NCBI RefSeq assembly: GCF_014637725.1
Contig: NZ_BMFC01000004.1
Span: 236,956 to 300,955 of the forward strand
Reading direction: 5' to 3'
DNA from: Marivita lacus
GTDB taxonomy: Bacteria; Pseudomonadota; Alphaproteobacteria; Rhodobacterales; Rhodobacteraceae
Length of the DNA: 64,000 bases
Shown here in pieces: positions 45,734 through 54,890 of the stretch. The first letter of the stretch is position 1. Every line of letters starts with the position of its first letter. The position numbers and the translations under genes are program-made. The notes under the pieces are model-generated. The model worked only from the letters and a program-made list of their open reading frames with translations. It was not told where the DNA came from and ran no database searches.

Positions 45734-46306
45734 ATGGACCGCCTTGCCCACCTGCACAACTCAATCTTCAACGCCATCGAACGCAACCTTGACGGTCTGG
45801 TTCCGCTGCTTGCGCGGTTCGTCTTTGCCGCAACGCTGCTGATGTATTTCTGGGCGTCGGGCCTGACCAAGCTGGGCGACGGGATCATGGGCATCTTCGT
45901 GCCGTCGACCGGTGCCTATGCGCAGATTTTCCCAAAGCAGATGGAGGCGGTGGTCTATGACGTGTCGCAGCTTGGCATCTTTCACTGGGCGGTGGTTGTC
46001 GCGGGCACATGGGCGGAATTCATCCTGCCACTGCTGATCGTGATCGGATTGTTCACCCGGCTGGCTGCACTGGGAATGATCGGCTTTGTCGTCGTGCAAT
46101 CGCTGACCGACCTTTACGGCCATGGCGGCATCGCCCATGCCGAAACACTGGGCGCATGGTTCGACCGGGTGCCGGACAGCGTGATCCTTGATCAGCGCGC
46201 GTTCTGGATGCTGATCCTTGTCACGCTGGTGATCAAGGGGGCGGGTGCGCTGTCGCTGGATCGCATCCTGTCGCGTCAGATCCTTGGAACGCCCGCAGCT
46301 GCCTGA
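45734..46306 (+). CDS. DoxX-family membrane protein of the bufferin operon
   Basis: The 190-residue protein has four hydrophobic segments with DoxX-type motifs ARFVFAATLLMYFWASG and LPLLIVIGLFTRLAALGM. DoxX proteins are frequent in bufferin operons and may supply electrons or membrane anchoring. The frame opens at TTG 45713, but the ATG at 45734 is used because no ribosome site precedes the TTG. It begins 27 bases after bufC. Confidence 0.82.
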   Translation: MDRLAHLHNSIFNAIERNLDGLVPLLARFVFAATLLMYFWASGLTKLGDGIMGIFVPSTGAYAQIFPKQMEAVVYDVSQLGIFHWAVVVAGTWAEFILPLLIVIGLFTRLAALGMIGFVVVQSLTDLYGHGGIAHAETLGAWFDRVPDSVILDQRAFWMLILVTLVIKGAGALSLDRILSRQILGTPAAA

Positions 46307-46378
46307 GCCTCAGCCTGCCCCCCCTTGTACCTTGGGCCATGTCCGTTATCTCTGACGGGAAAACAGTCAGGGGGCGAC

Positions 46379-47119
46379 ATGTCGGATCGAACGGTACTCG
46401 GGATCAGCGGCGCGGAGGCGCGGGATTTCCTGCAGGGGCTTGTGACCAATGACGTGGCCAAGCTGGAGCACGGGCTTGTCTATGCCGCGATGCTGACCCC
46501 GCAGGGCAAGTACCGCGCAGATTTCTTTCTGGTGCCGATGGGCGACGCGATCCTGCTCGATGTGGACAGCGCCCTCGCCCCCGACCTGAAACAGGCGCTG
46601 ACGATGTACAAGCTGCGCTCGAAGGTCGAGATCACCGAGACCGACCGCGTGGTGACCCGTGGTCTGGGTGACGCGCCCGAGGGCGCCTTTGCCGATCCGC
46701 GCGACCCGACACTGGGCTGGCGCGGGTATGACGGGCAGCCGGGCGATGACAGCGTCGATTGGGACGCTGTGCGCGTCGCGGCTCTCGTCCCGCAAAGCGG
46801 GGTCGAGCTGACGCCCGACAGTTTCATTCTGGAGATGGGGTTCGAGCGCCTGAACGGCGTGGATTTCCGCAAGGGCTGTTATGTCGGGCAGGAAGTCACC
46901 GCGCGGATGAAGCACAAGACCGAGCTGCGCAAAGGTCTGGCAAAGGTGGCCGTCGAGGGCAGCGCGCCGGTGGGCACGGATATCACCGTCGATGACAAAC
47001 CGTCAGGCACGCTTTTCACGCAGGCGGGTGGTCAGGGGCTGGCCTATCTGCGGTTTGACCGTGCGGGCGAGGACATGCGCGCGGGCGATGCGACGGTGCG
47101 GCTGGTCGAGAAAGCCTGA
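46379..47119 (+). CDS. ygfZ: YgfZ/GcvT-related folate-binding protein
   Basis: The 246-residue protein is a tetrahydrofolate-binding iron-sulphur assembly factor. It starts with MSDRTVLGISGAEARDFLQG and has the diagnostic C-terminal KGCYVGQEV motif containing the conserved cysteine. The ATG at 46379 follows a GGGGG ribosome site; the frame upstream is not conserved. Confidence 0.93.
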   Translation: MSDRTVLGISGAEARDFLQGLVTNDVAKLEHGLVYAAMLTPQGKYRADFFLVPMGDAILLDVDSALAPDLKQALTMYKLRSKVEITETDRVVTRGLGDAPEGAFADPRDPTLGWRGYDGQPGDDSVDWDAVRVAALVPQSGVELTPDSFILEMGFERLNGVDFRKGCYVGQEVTARMKHKTELRKGLAKVAVEGSAPVGTDITVDDKPSGTLFTQAGGQGLAYLRFDRAGEDMRAGDATVRLVEKA

Positions 47120-47254
47120 GCCGGGCAAACGCCCGGCCGACGCGTTTGGGCCGGTCGGGGCAAAGCCCGCCGGTTGGATGTGGTGCAGGCCGGGGCTTCA
47201 GCCCGGCGCTCTGGTCCTGTTCAGTGAAGAAGAAGCGGCGCCGCCCTCTTGGGC

Positions 47255-47375
47255 CTGACGGTTCTCTCTTCTGCCGGGGTGTCCCCCGTGACCTGTCTGA
47301 AACCGGTTTCTCGCGGTCGGGCCTTGTGAGCCCACGAGAGATCGTCAGTTCATGTGTCGCGGCATGGGAGTGACC
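47255..47375 (+). ncRNA. Candidate structured RNA, 6S-like
   Basis: The ygfZ-efp spacer (47120-47491, no gene) contains a compact GC-rich RNA-like region. CTGACG (47255-47260) pairs with CGTCAG (47343-47348), and CTCTC with GAGAG just inside. Alternatively CTCTTCTGCCG (47266-47276) pairs with CGGCATGGGAG (47360-47370) with one mismatch, as in the closing helix of 6S RNA. The segment GGGGTGTCC...GACCTGTCTGAAACCGG resembles the 5' half of 6S RNA. The length is shorter than a usual 6S RNA and the strand is inferred, so the identity is tentative. Confidence 0.4.
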
Positions 47376-47450
47376 CTTCCCGCTCGGTGCGCACCGTGGG
47401 ACGGGGTATGGCCCTTGCAGGGTTAATGATCCGGAAACGGGGCGTTCGGA

Positions 47451-47476
47451 GACAAGCGCATCTGCACGCGCTTGTC
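47451..47476. repeat. Inverted repeat downstream of efp
   Basis: GACAAGCGC and GCGCTTGTC form a perfect 9-bp stem with an 8-base loop, 16 bases from the efp stop. It lacks a T-run, so it may be a 3'-end stabilising hairpin rather than an intrinsic terminator. Confidence 0.6.
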
Positions 47477-47491
47477 GCTGGGTGCGCCGGT

Positions 47492-48055
47492 TCAGGCGCG
47501 CTCGGAATATTCCATCGTTTCGGTGTTCACGATGATCAACTCATCCTGACCGACGAAGGGTGGCACCATGACCTTGACCCCGTTGTCGAGGATCGCGGGC
47601 TTGAAGCTGTTGGCCGCTGTCTGGCCTTTGACGATCGGTTCGGTCTCGGAAATCTTGCAGGTCACCTTTTGCGGCAACGTCGCGTTCAGCGCCTCGGATT
47701 CGTGGAATTCGACGAGGATGGTCATTCCGTCCTGAAGGAACGGGCGGCGTTCCCCAAGGATGTCGGCCTCCAGTTCGACCTGGTCATAGGTTTCGGTGTC
47801 CATGAACACGAGCATGCCGTCGGTTTCATAAAGAAACTGCATATCCTTCTGTTCCAGACGCACGCGCTCGACCTTGTCCGCCGAGCGGAACCGCTCGTTG
47901 AGCTTGGACCCGTTGCGCAGATTCTTCATTTCCACCTGCGCAAACGCACCGCCCTTGCCGGGTTTCACATGGTCCACTTTTACGGCGGCCCAGAGACCAC
48001 CGTTATGTTCCAGCACGTTACCGGGGCGGATTTCGTTACCGTTGATTTTGGGCAT
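47492..48055 (-). CDS. efp: Elongation factor P
   Basis: The 187-residue EF-P relieves ribosome stalling at polyproline stretches. It has three beta-barrel domains, with the modified-residue loop [20 protein letters not shown] placing the lysine at K34. FtsY in this window has a long proline-rich N-terminal region and would be a candidate EF-P-dependent protein. It is convergent with ygfZ. Confidence 0.97.
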   Translation of the reverse strand: MPKINGNEIRPGNVLEHNGGLWAAVKVDHVKPGKGGAFAQVEMKNLRNGSKLNERFRSADKVERVRLEQKDMQFLYETDGMLVFMDTETYDQVELEADILGERRPFLQDGMTILVEFHESEALNATLPQKVTCKISETEPIVKGQTAANSFKPAILDNGVKVMVPPFVGQDELIIVNTETMEYSERA

Positions 48056-48270
48056 GGCTAAACTTTGTCAAAAGGTTGATCCAACTTTGCCAGACCCTAT
48101 ATCTGGGTGATGATACGCTGTCCAGACAACCAGATCTCGTTTCGCATCCGCAGAAAGCCATGCATTTTTTGCATAAAAGGTATGCAAAACTAGGGTATCC
48201 GAATCGTCTGGAATGCGCCATAAGCAACTCCACGCCGGAAAACACAAGAGCAATAATCACAGGACGGATC

Positions 48271-48591
48271 ATGAAAGATTTCGTTGACGGTACCGCCTTC
48301 AATGCAGAACAAGGCAATCGCGCGCGCAAACTGTTTGCTGCCGTGGTTCTTGCTGCGTTGGATGACGCGATCGCAGATGACAAGAAATATGGAAATGGCC
48401 CCGAGCAGATCGCGCGTTGGGCGCGGTCTCGCGACGGCCGCGAAGTGCTGAGCTGCGCCGGGATCGACCCGAACGAGCGCGTGGTCTCGGGACTGATGGA
48501 TTTTGTCGGGAAAGGTGTCCGCACCTCTGTTGCGCTGTCGCGCGAAGAAAGCGAACGCCGGAATGCTGCACAGCAAGCCGAAGCTGCTTAG
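48271..48591 (+). CDS. Conserved hypothetical protein (DUF6280-like)
   Basis: The 106-residue protein starts MKDFVDGTAFNAEQGNRARK and has KKYGNGPEQIARWARSRDGREVLS. It is a small soluble protein seen near efp in related bacteria; the function is unknown. The ATG at 48271 follows AGGACGG. The longer frame back to 48076 has no ribosome site or conserved start. Confidence 0.75.
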   Translation: MKDFVDGTAFNAEQGNRARKLFAAVVLAALDDAIADDKKYGNGPEQIARWARSRDGREVLSCAGIDPNERVVSGLMDFVGKGVRTSVALSREESERRNAAQQAEAA

Positions 48592-48607
48592 TCCACTCCG
48601 TCGTTTT

Positions 48608-48645
48608 CGGAAAGCGCGCCCTGACCAGGCGCGCTTTCCGTTTTT
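48608..48645 (+). terminator. Intrinsic terminator
   Basis: CGGAAAGCGCGCC pairs perfectly with GGCGCGCTTTCCG over 13 bp around a CTGACCA loop, followed by TTTTT. It lies 17 bases after the stop of the preceding small gene. Confidence 0.93.
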
Positions 48646-48692
48646 CGATGGCCCTGCTTGGTCCCGCGCTGTTGCGGGGTAAGCACTTGCGG

Positions 48693-49844
48693 TTATTCAA
48701 AATCCTGTGAAATCAACATGCGGTGGATCTCGCGGCGCACCAGCTTGCGCACGTTCCGCGTGATTCTTTCACCCAGCGCGCCCTGCAATTCCTGCCGGAC
48801 AATATCGACCACCATCTGGCGCAGCGTCTCTTCGTCGATCTCCAGCGCAGAGGCTGCATCATCGTCGCGCACTTGCACCGCGCCTGTGGTGGCGGGTTCA
48901 TCCTGCACAGGCGCGCTGTAGGATTGTGGTTGCGGCCAGGAGTCCTGCGCATGCAGCACGTTCGTTCCGGGGTCTTCAGCCTCTTCCTCAGCGTCCTCGT
49001 AGGGTGCCTCTGGCCATGTCATCGGCTCCGACACGGCAGAGAGATCATCCGCATCGGGGCGATCCCGCTCTTCCTCGAAATCCTCGTTACCACGCGCCAC
49101 GAGGCGACCCAGAGCCGCGACCTTGTCTTCGAGCGTTTGCGGCGGAGACTGGATTGGCGCGGTGTCTTCCTGATGCCCGGCCTCGGGTTCAACCCAATCG
49201 CTTGCGTCGGACAGATCCGCGGCGGTCTCGGACTCGTCGTGATCCTCGGCCTCGGACTCGTCAGCCCTGAACTCAGACGCGTCGGCCTGTTCTTCCGCGA
49301 TGTCCTGCCAGTCTTCGTCCGACAGCTCGTCGGCCCAATCCGACTGGTCGCTCTGCGCGTCGGCGTCGTCCGCCCCGGACAGGCCAAGGGCAGCCGACAC
49401 TTCCTTCTCGATCAGCCTGTTCAACTCGCTCCGCGACGCATCATCCCCGGCCTCGGACTGCGCTTCATCCTCAGCCACGTCCTGTTCATGCGCGTCATCC
49501 GATCGTTCCGCTGCATCCTCGGCCAAGTGCAGGCTGTCGATATCCGGAAACGCACCCTCGACCCTGCCGAACTCGGCAAGGCGGGCTTCGCCGGGGATCT
49601 CGTCGATCGCACTTTCGCCTTGGGGGATTCCCGGCACGACCGGTTGCGTCAGAAGAACCGGGTCAGACGCGCGGGCGGGTTCGGGCGCCGCATCCTTGAC
49701 CCGCTGGGCGGCGGTGAGCACCAGCCGACCGGGCTTTTCAGGACGACGGCGCGCCACCGGGGTCGCTCGCACCTCTTCGGCAACAAGCCTGCGGATGGAC
49801 GACAGGACATCCTCGATTTCCACGTTTGTCACGGGATCAGACAT
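48693..49844 (-). CDS. PopZ-like acidic polar-organising protein candidate
   Basis: The 383-residue protein has three parts. Residues 9-24 form a short helix (IEDVLSSIRRLVAEE) that resembles the N-terminal client-binding helix of PopZ. Residues 60-330 are a disordered region very rich in Asp, Glu, Ala, Pro and Ser. The last 45 residues form basic amphipathic helices (RQMVVDIVRQELQGALGERI, then VRKLVRREIHRML) like the DUF2497/PopZ oligomerisation region. The order helix, acidic linker, C-terminal helices matches PopZ, but overall identity is unmeasured. Confidence 0.55.
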   Translation of the reverse strand: MSDPVTNVEIEDVLSSIRRLVAEEVRATPVARRRPEKPGRLVLTAAQRVKDAAPEPARASDPVLLTQPVVPGIPQGESAIDEIPGEARLAEFGRVEGAFPDIDSLHLAEDAAERSDDAHEQDVAEDEAQSEAGDDASRSELNRLIEKEVSAALGLSGADDADAQSDQSDWADELSDEDWQDIAEEQADASEFRADESEAEDHDESETAADLSDASDWVEPEAGHQEDTAPIQSPPQTLEDKVAALGRLVARGNEDFEEERDRPDADDLSAVSEPMTWPEAPYEDAEEEAEDPGTNVLHAQDSWPQPQSYSAPVQDEPATTGAVQVRDDDAASALEIDEETLRQMVVDIVRQELQGALGERITRNVRKLVRREIHRMLISQDFE

Positions 49845-49913
49845 TGTTCACCACTGCTACCTCGGCCAGAGAGTAGCTTGGCGCGGCGTTTCACACAACA
49901 GAGGAGGAAAAAC

Positions 49914-51323
49914 TTAGTTTTTACCTAGGGACTTCAGAACACGGTCAAGCTGCTGACCCTGCTGGCTTTTCTGAATCGGGCCATCCTTGACGAGGTTGTA
50001 GTAAGTCACGGGATCGTATTGCTGCACGTTCAGGCGCAGATCCGTTGCGGTCAGGCGACCCAAGGTCGACAGGATGCGATAGGCCGCGACGCCCTCGTCC
50101 ACCTCGGCAGAGATGCGGGCGGAGCGCGCATTCAGCAGTTCCTGTTCGGCGTTCAGCACATCCAGCGTGGTGCGCGCGCCAAGGGCAGCCTCTTCGCGGA
50201 CACCCTCGAATGCGACGGACGCCGCGCGGACCTGCCGGTCCGTCGATTCGAGGCTGGCCTGCGCGATCCGCAGCTGGGCGTAGGCATTGCCGACATTCTG
50301 CGCGATCTGGTCGATCACCTGGTGCAGCTGACCACGGGCTGAATCGCGATTCGCCATCGACTGACGCACCAGCGAGGTCAGACGCCCACCCTGGTAGATC
50401 GGGCCACCGGCCTCGATGCCGATGGAGCCGCCGCGTGTGAACCGTTCGGTGTCGATCCCCTCGGTCACGCTCAAGCGACCAGAGAGACGCACCGAGGGCT
50501 TCATGGCCGCTTCGGCGCGCAGGATGCTGAGTTCCGCGGCGGCAACCTGATGCTGGACCGACTTGACCTGCGGGTGATTGCGCAGCGCGATACCCTTGGC
50601 CGCATCCACCGACCCGGGCAGGTCCGGGAGGGTGCGCAGCGGATCGAGCTGACCGGGCAGACGCCCGACCACAGCCAAATACTGTTCGCGCGCAACGGTC
50701 AGTGCACCCTGCGCCGCGGCAAGCTGGCTGCGCGCGGCGGCCAAGCGTGCTTCGGCCAGCGAGGTGTCGGTGCGGGTGACTTCGCCCACTTCGAACCGTT
50801 CCTGTGCCGCGCGCAATTCCTGCGCGATCAGGCGCACGTTGTTTTCCCGCAGCGCCACGTTTTCAATCGCGCGCCGCACTTCGAGGTAGGCTTCGACGGC
50901 CGACAGAAGCACCTGCTGCTCGACCGAGACCAGCTGCTGACGGGTGCCCAGCACCGCTTCCTTGGTGGTCTCGATGGCCAGTTTGCTCTGGCCGTTGTCG
51001 AAAACGGTCAGTTCCGCGATCAAACTTGCGGAAATGGTGTTCGACACCGCGGGCACGATGTTGTTGGCGGTCGAGGCGCTGCGCGTCGTGCCGAACTGCC
51101 GGGTCGCATCGGCGGACCACGAGATAACCGGGCGCAGGGAGGACATGGCCTGCGCCACGTCTTCGTCGGCGGCCCGCAGGACCGCGCGGTTCTGTTCGAG
51201 CAGGCCGCTGGTGTTATAGGCCCCGATCATCGCGTCGGCGAGCGTTTCGGCCCGAGCCATCGGTACCGCGATCACCAGACCCAGCGCAACAGCCAGCCCC
51301 GCCAGTTTCATCCGTTTCGCCAT
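49914..51323 (-). CDS. TolC-family outer-membrane efflux protein
   Basis: The 469-residue protein has a signal peptide (MAKRMKLAGLAVALGLVIAV) and two repeated coiled-coil/beta units (TLADAMIGAYNTSGLLEQNR, LASAVEAYLEVRRAIENV-type helices, GGSIGIEAGGPIYQGGR), as in TolC. It is the outer-membrane channel for type I secretion or RND efflux; no inner-membrane partner adjoins it. The ATG at 51323 fits the signal peptide, so the 514-residue longer frame is rejected. The pcm start is upstream on the same strand, 63 bases away. Confidence 0.93.
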   Translation of the reverse strand: MAKRMKLAGLAVALGLVIAVPMARAETLADAMIGAYNTSGLLEQNRAVLRAADEDVAQAMSSLRPVISWSADATRQFGTTRSASTANNIVPAVSNTISASLIAELTVFDNGQSKLAIETTKEAVLGTRQQLVSVEQQVLLSAVEAYLEVRRAIENVALRENNVRLIAQELRAAQERFEVGEVTRTDTSLAEARLAAARSQLAAAQGALTVAREQYLAVVGRLPGQLDPLRTLPDLPGSVDAAKGIALRNHPQVKSVQHQVAAAELSILRAEAAMKPSVRLSGRLSVTEGIDTERFTRGGSIGIEAGGPIYQGGRLTSLVRQSMANRDSARGQLHQVIDQIAQNVGNAYAQLRIAQASLESTDRQVRAASVAFEGVREEAALGARTTLDVLNAEQELLNARSARISAEVDEGVAAYRILSTLGRLTATDLRLNVQQYDPVTYYNLVKDGPIQKSQQGQQLDRVLKSLGKN

Positions 51324-51385
51324 CGCTGCTGTCCCCCAGACCTGTCGTTTCTTATCTGTTGCGGCGCACTGCACCCAATCGGCCT

Positions 51386-52039
51386 TCAAAATGTGAAAGC
51401 GGCGGTTTTTGCAAATCCGGGCAAGACCGGAGCCGACGCATTGAACGCAAAGCGCCACGTGATGTCACCATCGATCTTGTATCCGATTCTGACAACGCCC
51501 AAGGCCCCTTCCATGAACACGCAGCCGATCCGGCCACCTTCCTTGAGCTGGTCTAGCAGGCTGTCCGGCACCTGCTCTACCCCGCCCTGGATCAAGATCA
51601 CGTCATAGGGGCCATGCTGCGCGGCACCCTCGGTCAGAGGGCCCGTGTGGAGCACGACGTTGTCGGCACCCTGTTCGGACAGGATCGACTGCGCCTCGGA
51701 GGCCAGTGTCTCGTCTTCCTCGACCGCGATCACCGCCTCGGCCATCCGCGCCACCAGCGCCGAGGAATAGCCGTAGCCCGCGCCAATATCGAGAACCAGC
51801 TCGTCACCCTCGATGTTGAGCCCGTCCAGCAGCTTGCCCAGCGTGCGTGGCTCGAGTACGACGCGCCCCGGCGCAATCGAAACATTCTCGCTGATATAGG
51901 CCGCCTCGGCTTGCTCGCGCGGCACGAAAAGTTCCCGAGGGACCGCCAGCATGGCGTCGATGATCGGAAACTTGGTCACATCGGAGGGTCGTACCTGCGT
52001 GTCGACCATCATGGTCCGGCGGGCAGCAAAGTCTGTCAT
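51386..52039 (-). CDS. pcm: Protein-L-isoaspartate O-methyltransferase
   Basis: The 217-residue SAM-dependent methyltransferase repairs isoaspartyl damage. It has the N-terminal [20 protein letters not shown], the SAM-binding [19 protein letters not shown] and [20 protein letters not shown] motifs. The order pcm-tolC is a common alphaproteobacterial neighbourhood. It ends 63 bases before the TolC start. Confidence 0.93.
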   Translation of the reverse strand: MTDFAARRTMMVDTQVRPSDVTKFPIIDAMLAVPRELFVPREQAEAAYISENVSIAPGRVVLEPRTLGKLLDGLNIEGDELVLDIGAGYGYSSALVARMAEAVIAVEEDETLASEAQSILSEQGADNVVLHTGPLTEGAAQHGPYDVILIQGGVEQVPDSLLDQLKEGGRIGCVFMEGALGVVRIGYKIDGDITWRFAFNASAPVLPGFAKTAAFTF

Positions 52040-52201
52040 GGGCTAAACTCATCCGTTCAGTTCGCTGATGGACTTCTGCCATAGCTGACCGGTTTCAGCA
52101 ATGTGCAGAACGCGCGAAATACCGCCATGCGCTGTGAAGCAGCCCCCAACCGATATCCGCTTGACGTGCGAAGCCCGAGCGCCTAATCACACCGCCACTC
52201 G

Positions 52202-52275
52202 GGCGAGTTGGCGGAGTGGTTACGCAGCGGATTGCAAATCCGTGTACAGGAGTTCGATTCTCCTACTCGCCTCCA
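52202..52275 (+). tRNA. tRNA-Cys (GCA)
   Basis: A 74-base tRNA with GGCGAGT/ACTCGCC acceptor stem, anticodon GCA in CGGATTGCAAATCCG, a T-arm AGGAGTTCGATTCTCCT, and encoded CCA. Its 3' half is the attachment site of the adjacent integrative element and is repeated at 57584-57629. Confidence 0.97.
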
Positions 52276-52277
52276 TT
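52232..52277 (+). repeat. attL core in tRNA-Cys
   Basis: The 46-bp sequence running from TTGCAAATCCGTGTACAGGA to CTCGCCTCCATT, the anticodon-to-3'-end half of tRNA-Cys, occurs again without mismatch at 57584-57629. Further downstream TCAATGACTTAG is also shared after a short divergent stretch. Confidence 0.93.
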
Positions 52278-52322
52278 TAAAATCAATGACTTAGCAGAAA
52301 TCTGCCAATCAGGCAGATGCGA

Positions 52323-52343
52323 GTCTAAACAAATGTCTAAACA
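52323..52343 (+). repeat. Left arm-type sites of element 1
   Basis: GTCTAAACA occurs at 52323-52331 and 52335-52343, spaced 12 bases apart and starting 46 bases after the att core. Related words TCTAAACATT lie near the right end at 57502-57511 and 57543-57552. Integrase arm sites typically occur as such doublets. Confidence 0.65.
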
Positions 52344-53310
52344 TTCTGTTTTTGTTCTGTTCCTGTTTCGGCGCTTTTAAGGGGCGTCGATCAGGCAGTC
52401 TCATGTGAGCTGCAAGACCCACCTCCTTCCCCTTCGCCACGCACTGCCAGTCAGCCCGCCCTGCGGTCGCTCTGCGCGCGCTGGCCGTGCTATCAAAGCG
52501 AATGGGCGAAGAGATGAACAGAGAATGCCCGTAGTCGTTAGCAGTGCCGGAGGCACAAGCGGAGGTCGTCCAGGGCGCAGAGTATCGAAGCCCTAGACGT
52601 GCCGGAGCGGGACTAGACCTGGCTGAGCCGAAGGCCAAGCCCGAAGGGCGCAGAAAGCCAAGTCGAGTTATAGGCGATAGAGCCGGAGGCGATTGGTTGA
52701 CGGGGTTCCCTGCGCCGCGTGCGGCGAAGGGGTGTCAGCCAAAGCTGCTTGTCAGCGTGACTCTGGTCTCTTAGCTCTGACCGCTCTTGCGCACCGTTTG
52801 CAAACTTGCTTTGTCTAACGGTGCGCGACCGTTGCCCCCCCTCTTGATACAATATCCTTTTAGTGACACCGCCGACATTCCCGGGGTTCGGCAAGACGTC
52901 CATTTTGTTCACGTTGTGTTACAAGTGTTACAAACGGCTATAAGCTCTTAGTAACACCACCTGTGAGCCGCCGTTTGCCGCGTGGCTCGTTAACCGTCAA
53001 TCTGCCTCCAAGTAAGTTTGCATGGGTTTCCCATTCGTCACCTGACGCGCGAACGTTCTTGTAGAGGCAAGGGTTAAGATGTCATCGCAATTGAGCAAAT
53101 TCAGTTTTGGCTTGTCGTGCGTAAGTTCGCGCGATGCCAACACCATGGAAAGACTCAATGTTTTTGCATGTCAGCCGATCAGCACTCAGGCGCTTTCTGA
53201 TCTCAGATTTGCCTCAAACACTGAACGATGCCGAACAACCGGGCAGAAGGCGTTCAAGGCGAAAAGGTTCGTTTGCTTTGATATTCCACGTGGCTCTGGG
53301 GGATGTTCGC
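52344..53310. other. Long unassigned region of element 1
   Basis: About 970 bases without a convincing gene; open frames on both strands lack ribosome sites and family resemblance. Between 52544 and 52726 there is a cluster of mini-hairpins with CCGRAGG loops: GTGCC-GGA-GGCAC at 52544, GCC-GAA-GGC at 52627, CCC-GAA-GGG at 52640 and GCC-GGA-GGC at 52682. The rest, to 53080, is AT-richer. Confidence 0.5.
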
Positions 53311-53484
53311 ATGCCCGCCACTAGCATCGAAGAACGTGCGTTGCGTCTCCTGAAGGCTTTTGAGAGTGCCGGAAGGCCGATCAGCCGTGTCACTATAGAA
53401 GGCAAGAAGATTGAGCTTGTCCTTGCGACGGAGCAGACTCCTGACGAGTATGCGGGGATAGATATGCGGTATGACAAAGCGTGA
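53311..53484 (+). CDS. Small integrase-associated protein (helix plus beta-hairpin)
   Basis: The 57-residue product starts MPATSIEERALRLLKAFESA and continues RVTIEGKKIELVL, then ends DEYAGIDMRYDKA. It overlaps the integrase start by 14 bases, so the two are co-translated. The ATG is chosen because of GGGGGA upstream; an in-frame extension to 53134 exists. The second island encodes a similarly arranged small protein in front of its integrase. Confidence 0.65.
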   Translation: MPATSIEERALRLLKAFESAGRPISRVTIEGKKIELVLATEQTPDEYAGIDMRYDKA

Positions 53485-54481
53485 GCTTCCGAAACACGTC
53501 TACAGGCAGCGCAATGGCCTCTACTTCCAGCGGCGCGGCTGGTCGTCCCAGAAATTCGAACACGAGTTCGGGACGCCGGAGTTTTGGAAGGAATACGCGG
53601 ATATCCTTGCCTCGAAGGACACGCCGCGCGTCGTAACGTCGCGAACGTTCCACGCTCTGATTAAGAGCTACCACAAGTCTCCTAGGTATCGGAACCTGAA
53701 GCCCCGCACGGGTCTGGACTACGACAAGCATCTGAACTTCTTCCTGTCGATCATGGGAGATCGCAACCCGGCCAAGCTCCAGCGCAAGGACGTCATTCGG
53801 CTGCGGGACGCGAACGCCGACAAAGCCTACTTTGCGAACTACTCGCTCCGCGTATTGCGGGTGCTGATGGAACACTGCGTCGATCTGGGGTGGACCGACA
53901 CCAACCCGGCGCGGGGTGTGTCCGAGTTGAAAACGGAAAAGACAGAGCGTGAGCCTTGGCCGCAAGAGCTTCTGGACGCCTATCGTGCTGCCTGCCCCAT
54001 CGGCACCAGAGAACGCCTCGTGATGGAGCTGTGCGTAGGCACGGGCCAGCGGATCGGGGACGTCCTCGAAATGCGCTGGTCCGATATTCAGGACGGCGCG
54101 GTTTTCGTGCGACAGAGCAAAACCAAAAAGGAACTCTGGGTGCCGATCCTGAGCGACCTGCAAACGGCGCTGGACGCGGCCAGCCGTCATTCGGTGTTCA
54201 TCCTGACAAATGAGCGCGGGACCAACCGTTGGTCTTACAGAGGCGCGTCAGCAGCTTTGCGCAACGTCAGGGAGCGCATCGGCGCTCTGGACTACGATAT
54301 CCATAGCTGGCGCTACAACGCCGCCTGTGAGCTTGTGGAGGCGGGCTGTAGCGATGATCTGGTTGCAGCGGTGACGGGGCAAAGCCCGGCCATGGTCTTG
54401 CACTACACGAAAAAGGTGCGTCAGCGGATCAGAGCGCAACAGGCTCAGCAAAAAAGGACAGAGCGCAGCAACCGCCGTTAG
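53471..54481 (+). CDS. Tyrosine recombinase/integrase of element 1
   Basis: The 336-residue integrase has a SAM-like DNA-binding domain (residues 55-150) and a catalytic domain. Catalytic residues visible are R194 (GTGQRIGDVL), K219-type lysines in QSKTKKELWV, H278-SWR281 and nucleophile Y312 (LHYTK). The usual second histidine (LGH) is Q304 here (TGQSPAMV). It is responsible for insertion at the tRNA-Cys gene next to it. Confidence 0.9.
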   Translation: MTKRELPKHVYRQRNGLYFQRRGWSSQKFEHEFGTPEFWKEYADILASKDTPRVVTSRTFHALIKSYHKSPRYRNLKPRTGLDYDKHLNFFLSIMGDRNPAKLQRKDVIRLRDANADKAYFANYSLRVLRVLMEHCVDLGWTDTNPARGVSELKTEKTEREPWPQELLDAYRAACPIGTRERLVMELCVGTGQRIGDVLEMRWSDIQDGAVFVRQSKTKKELWVPILSDLQTALDAASRHSVFILTNERGTNRWSYRGASAALRNVRERIGALDYDIHSWRYNAACELVEAGCSDDLVAAVTGQSPAMVLHYTKKVRQRIRAQQAQQKRTERSNRR

Positions 54482-54890
54482 AAAATAAGTACTCACCAAG
54501 AGCCACTACAACGGAGGAGACCCAATTAACCAGCCACTTCGGGCACGTCGACCTGTTCGTGGCTTTCTTGCCTTCGCCCCGTCTAAATGCAAGAGGCTGA
54601 CAGAGACTGAAATGCAGCGCATCTAGAATGGAATTGCCGTCAACATAGTCGGTCGCGCATTTTTTGGAGATTCTATTTCGAATGCACGTATTGAAATGTG
54701 AGCACAGTCCGCAATACCGAAATGAGACAAGGCGATCTCAGGCCTTGAAACTATTCGAAATAGCTGTACAAATTCTTGGCTCCAAACATTTTTCTGAATT
54801 AATGTGATGCCGCGCCACTCTGAAATGCTGGCCACAAATCAAAGATAAGATTTCTCGTAGTACTAAAAAACACCATGAATAATAGGCCAG
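54482..54890. other. Gap between integrase and three-gene operon
   Basis: 409 bases, AT-rich. The only frame of note is a 70-codon minus-strand ORF at 54623-54835 (product begins MASISEWRGITLIQKNVWSQ), which lacks a convincing ribosome site or similarity. Nothing else is seen. Confidence 0.5.

Noticed and set aside
52613..52912. A 99-codon minus-strand ORF in element 1
   Set aside because: No ribosome site, Arg/Ser-rich shadow composition, and it overlaps the mini-hairpin cluster.
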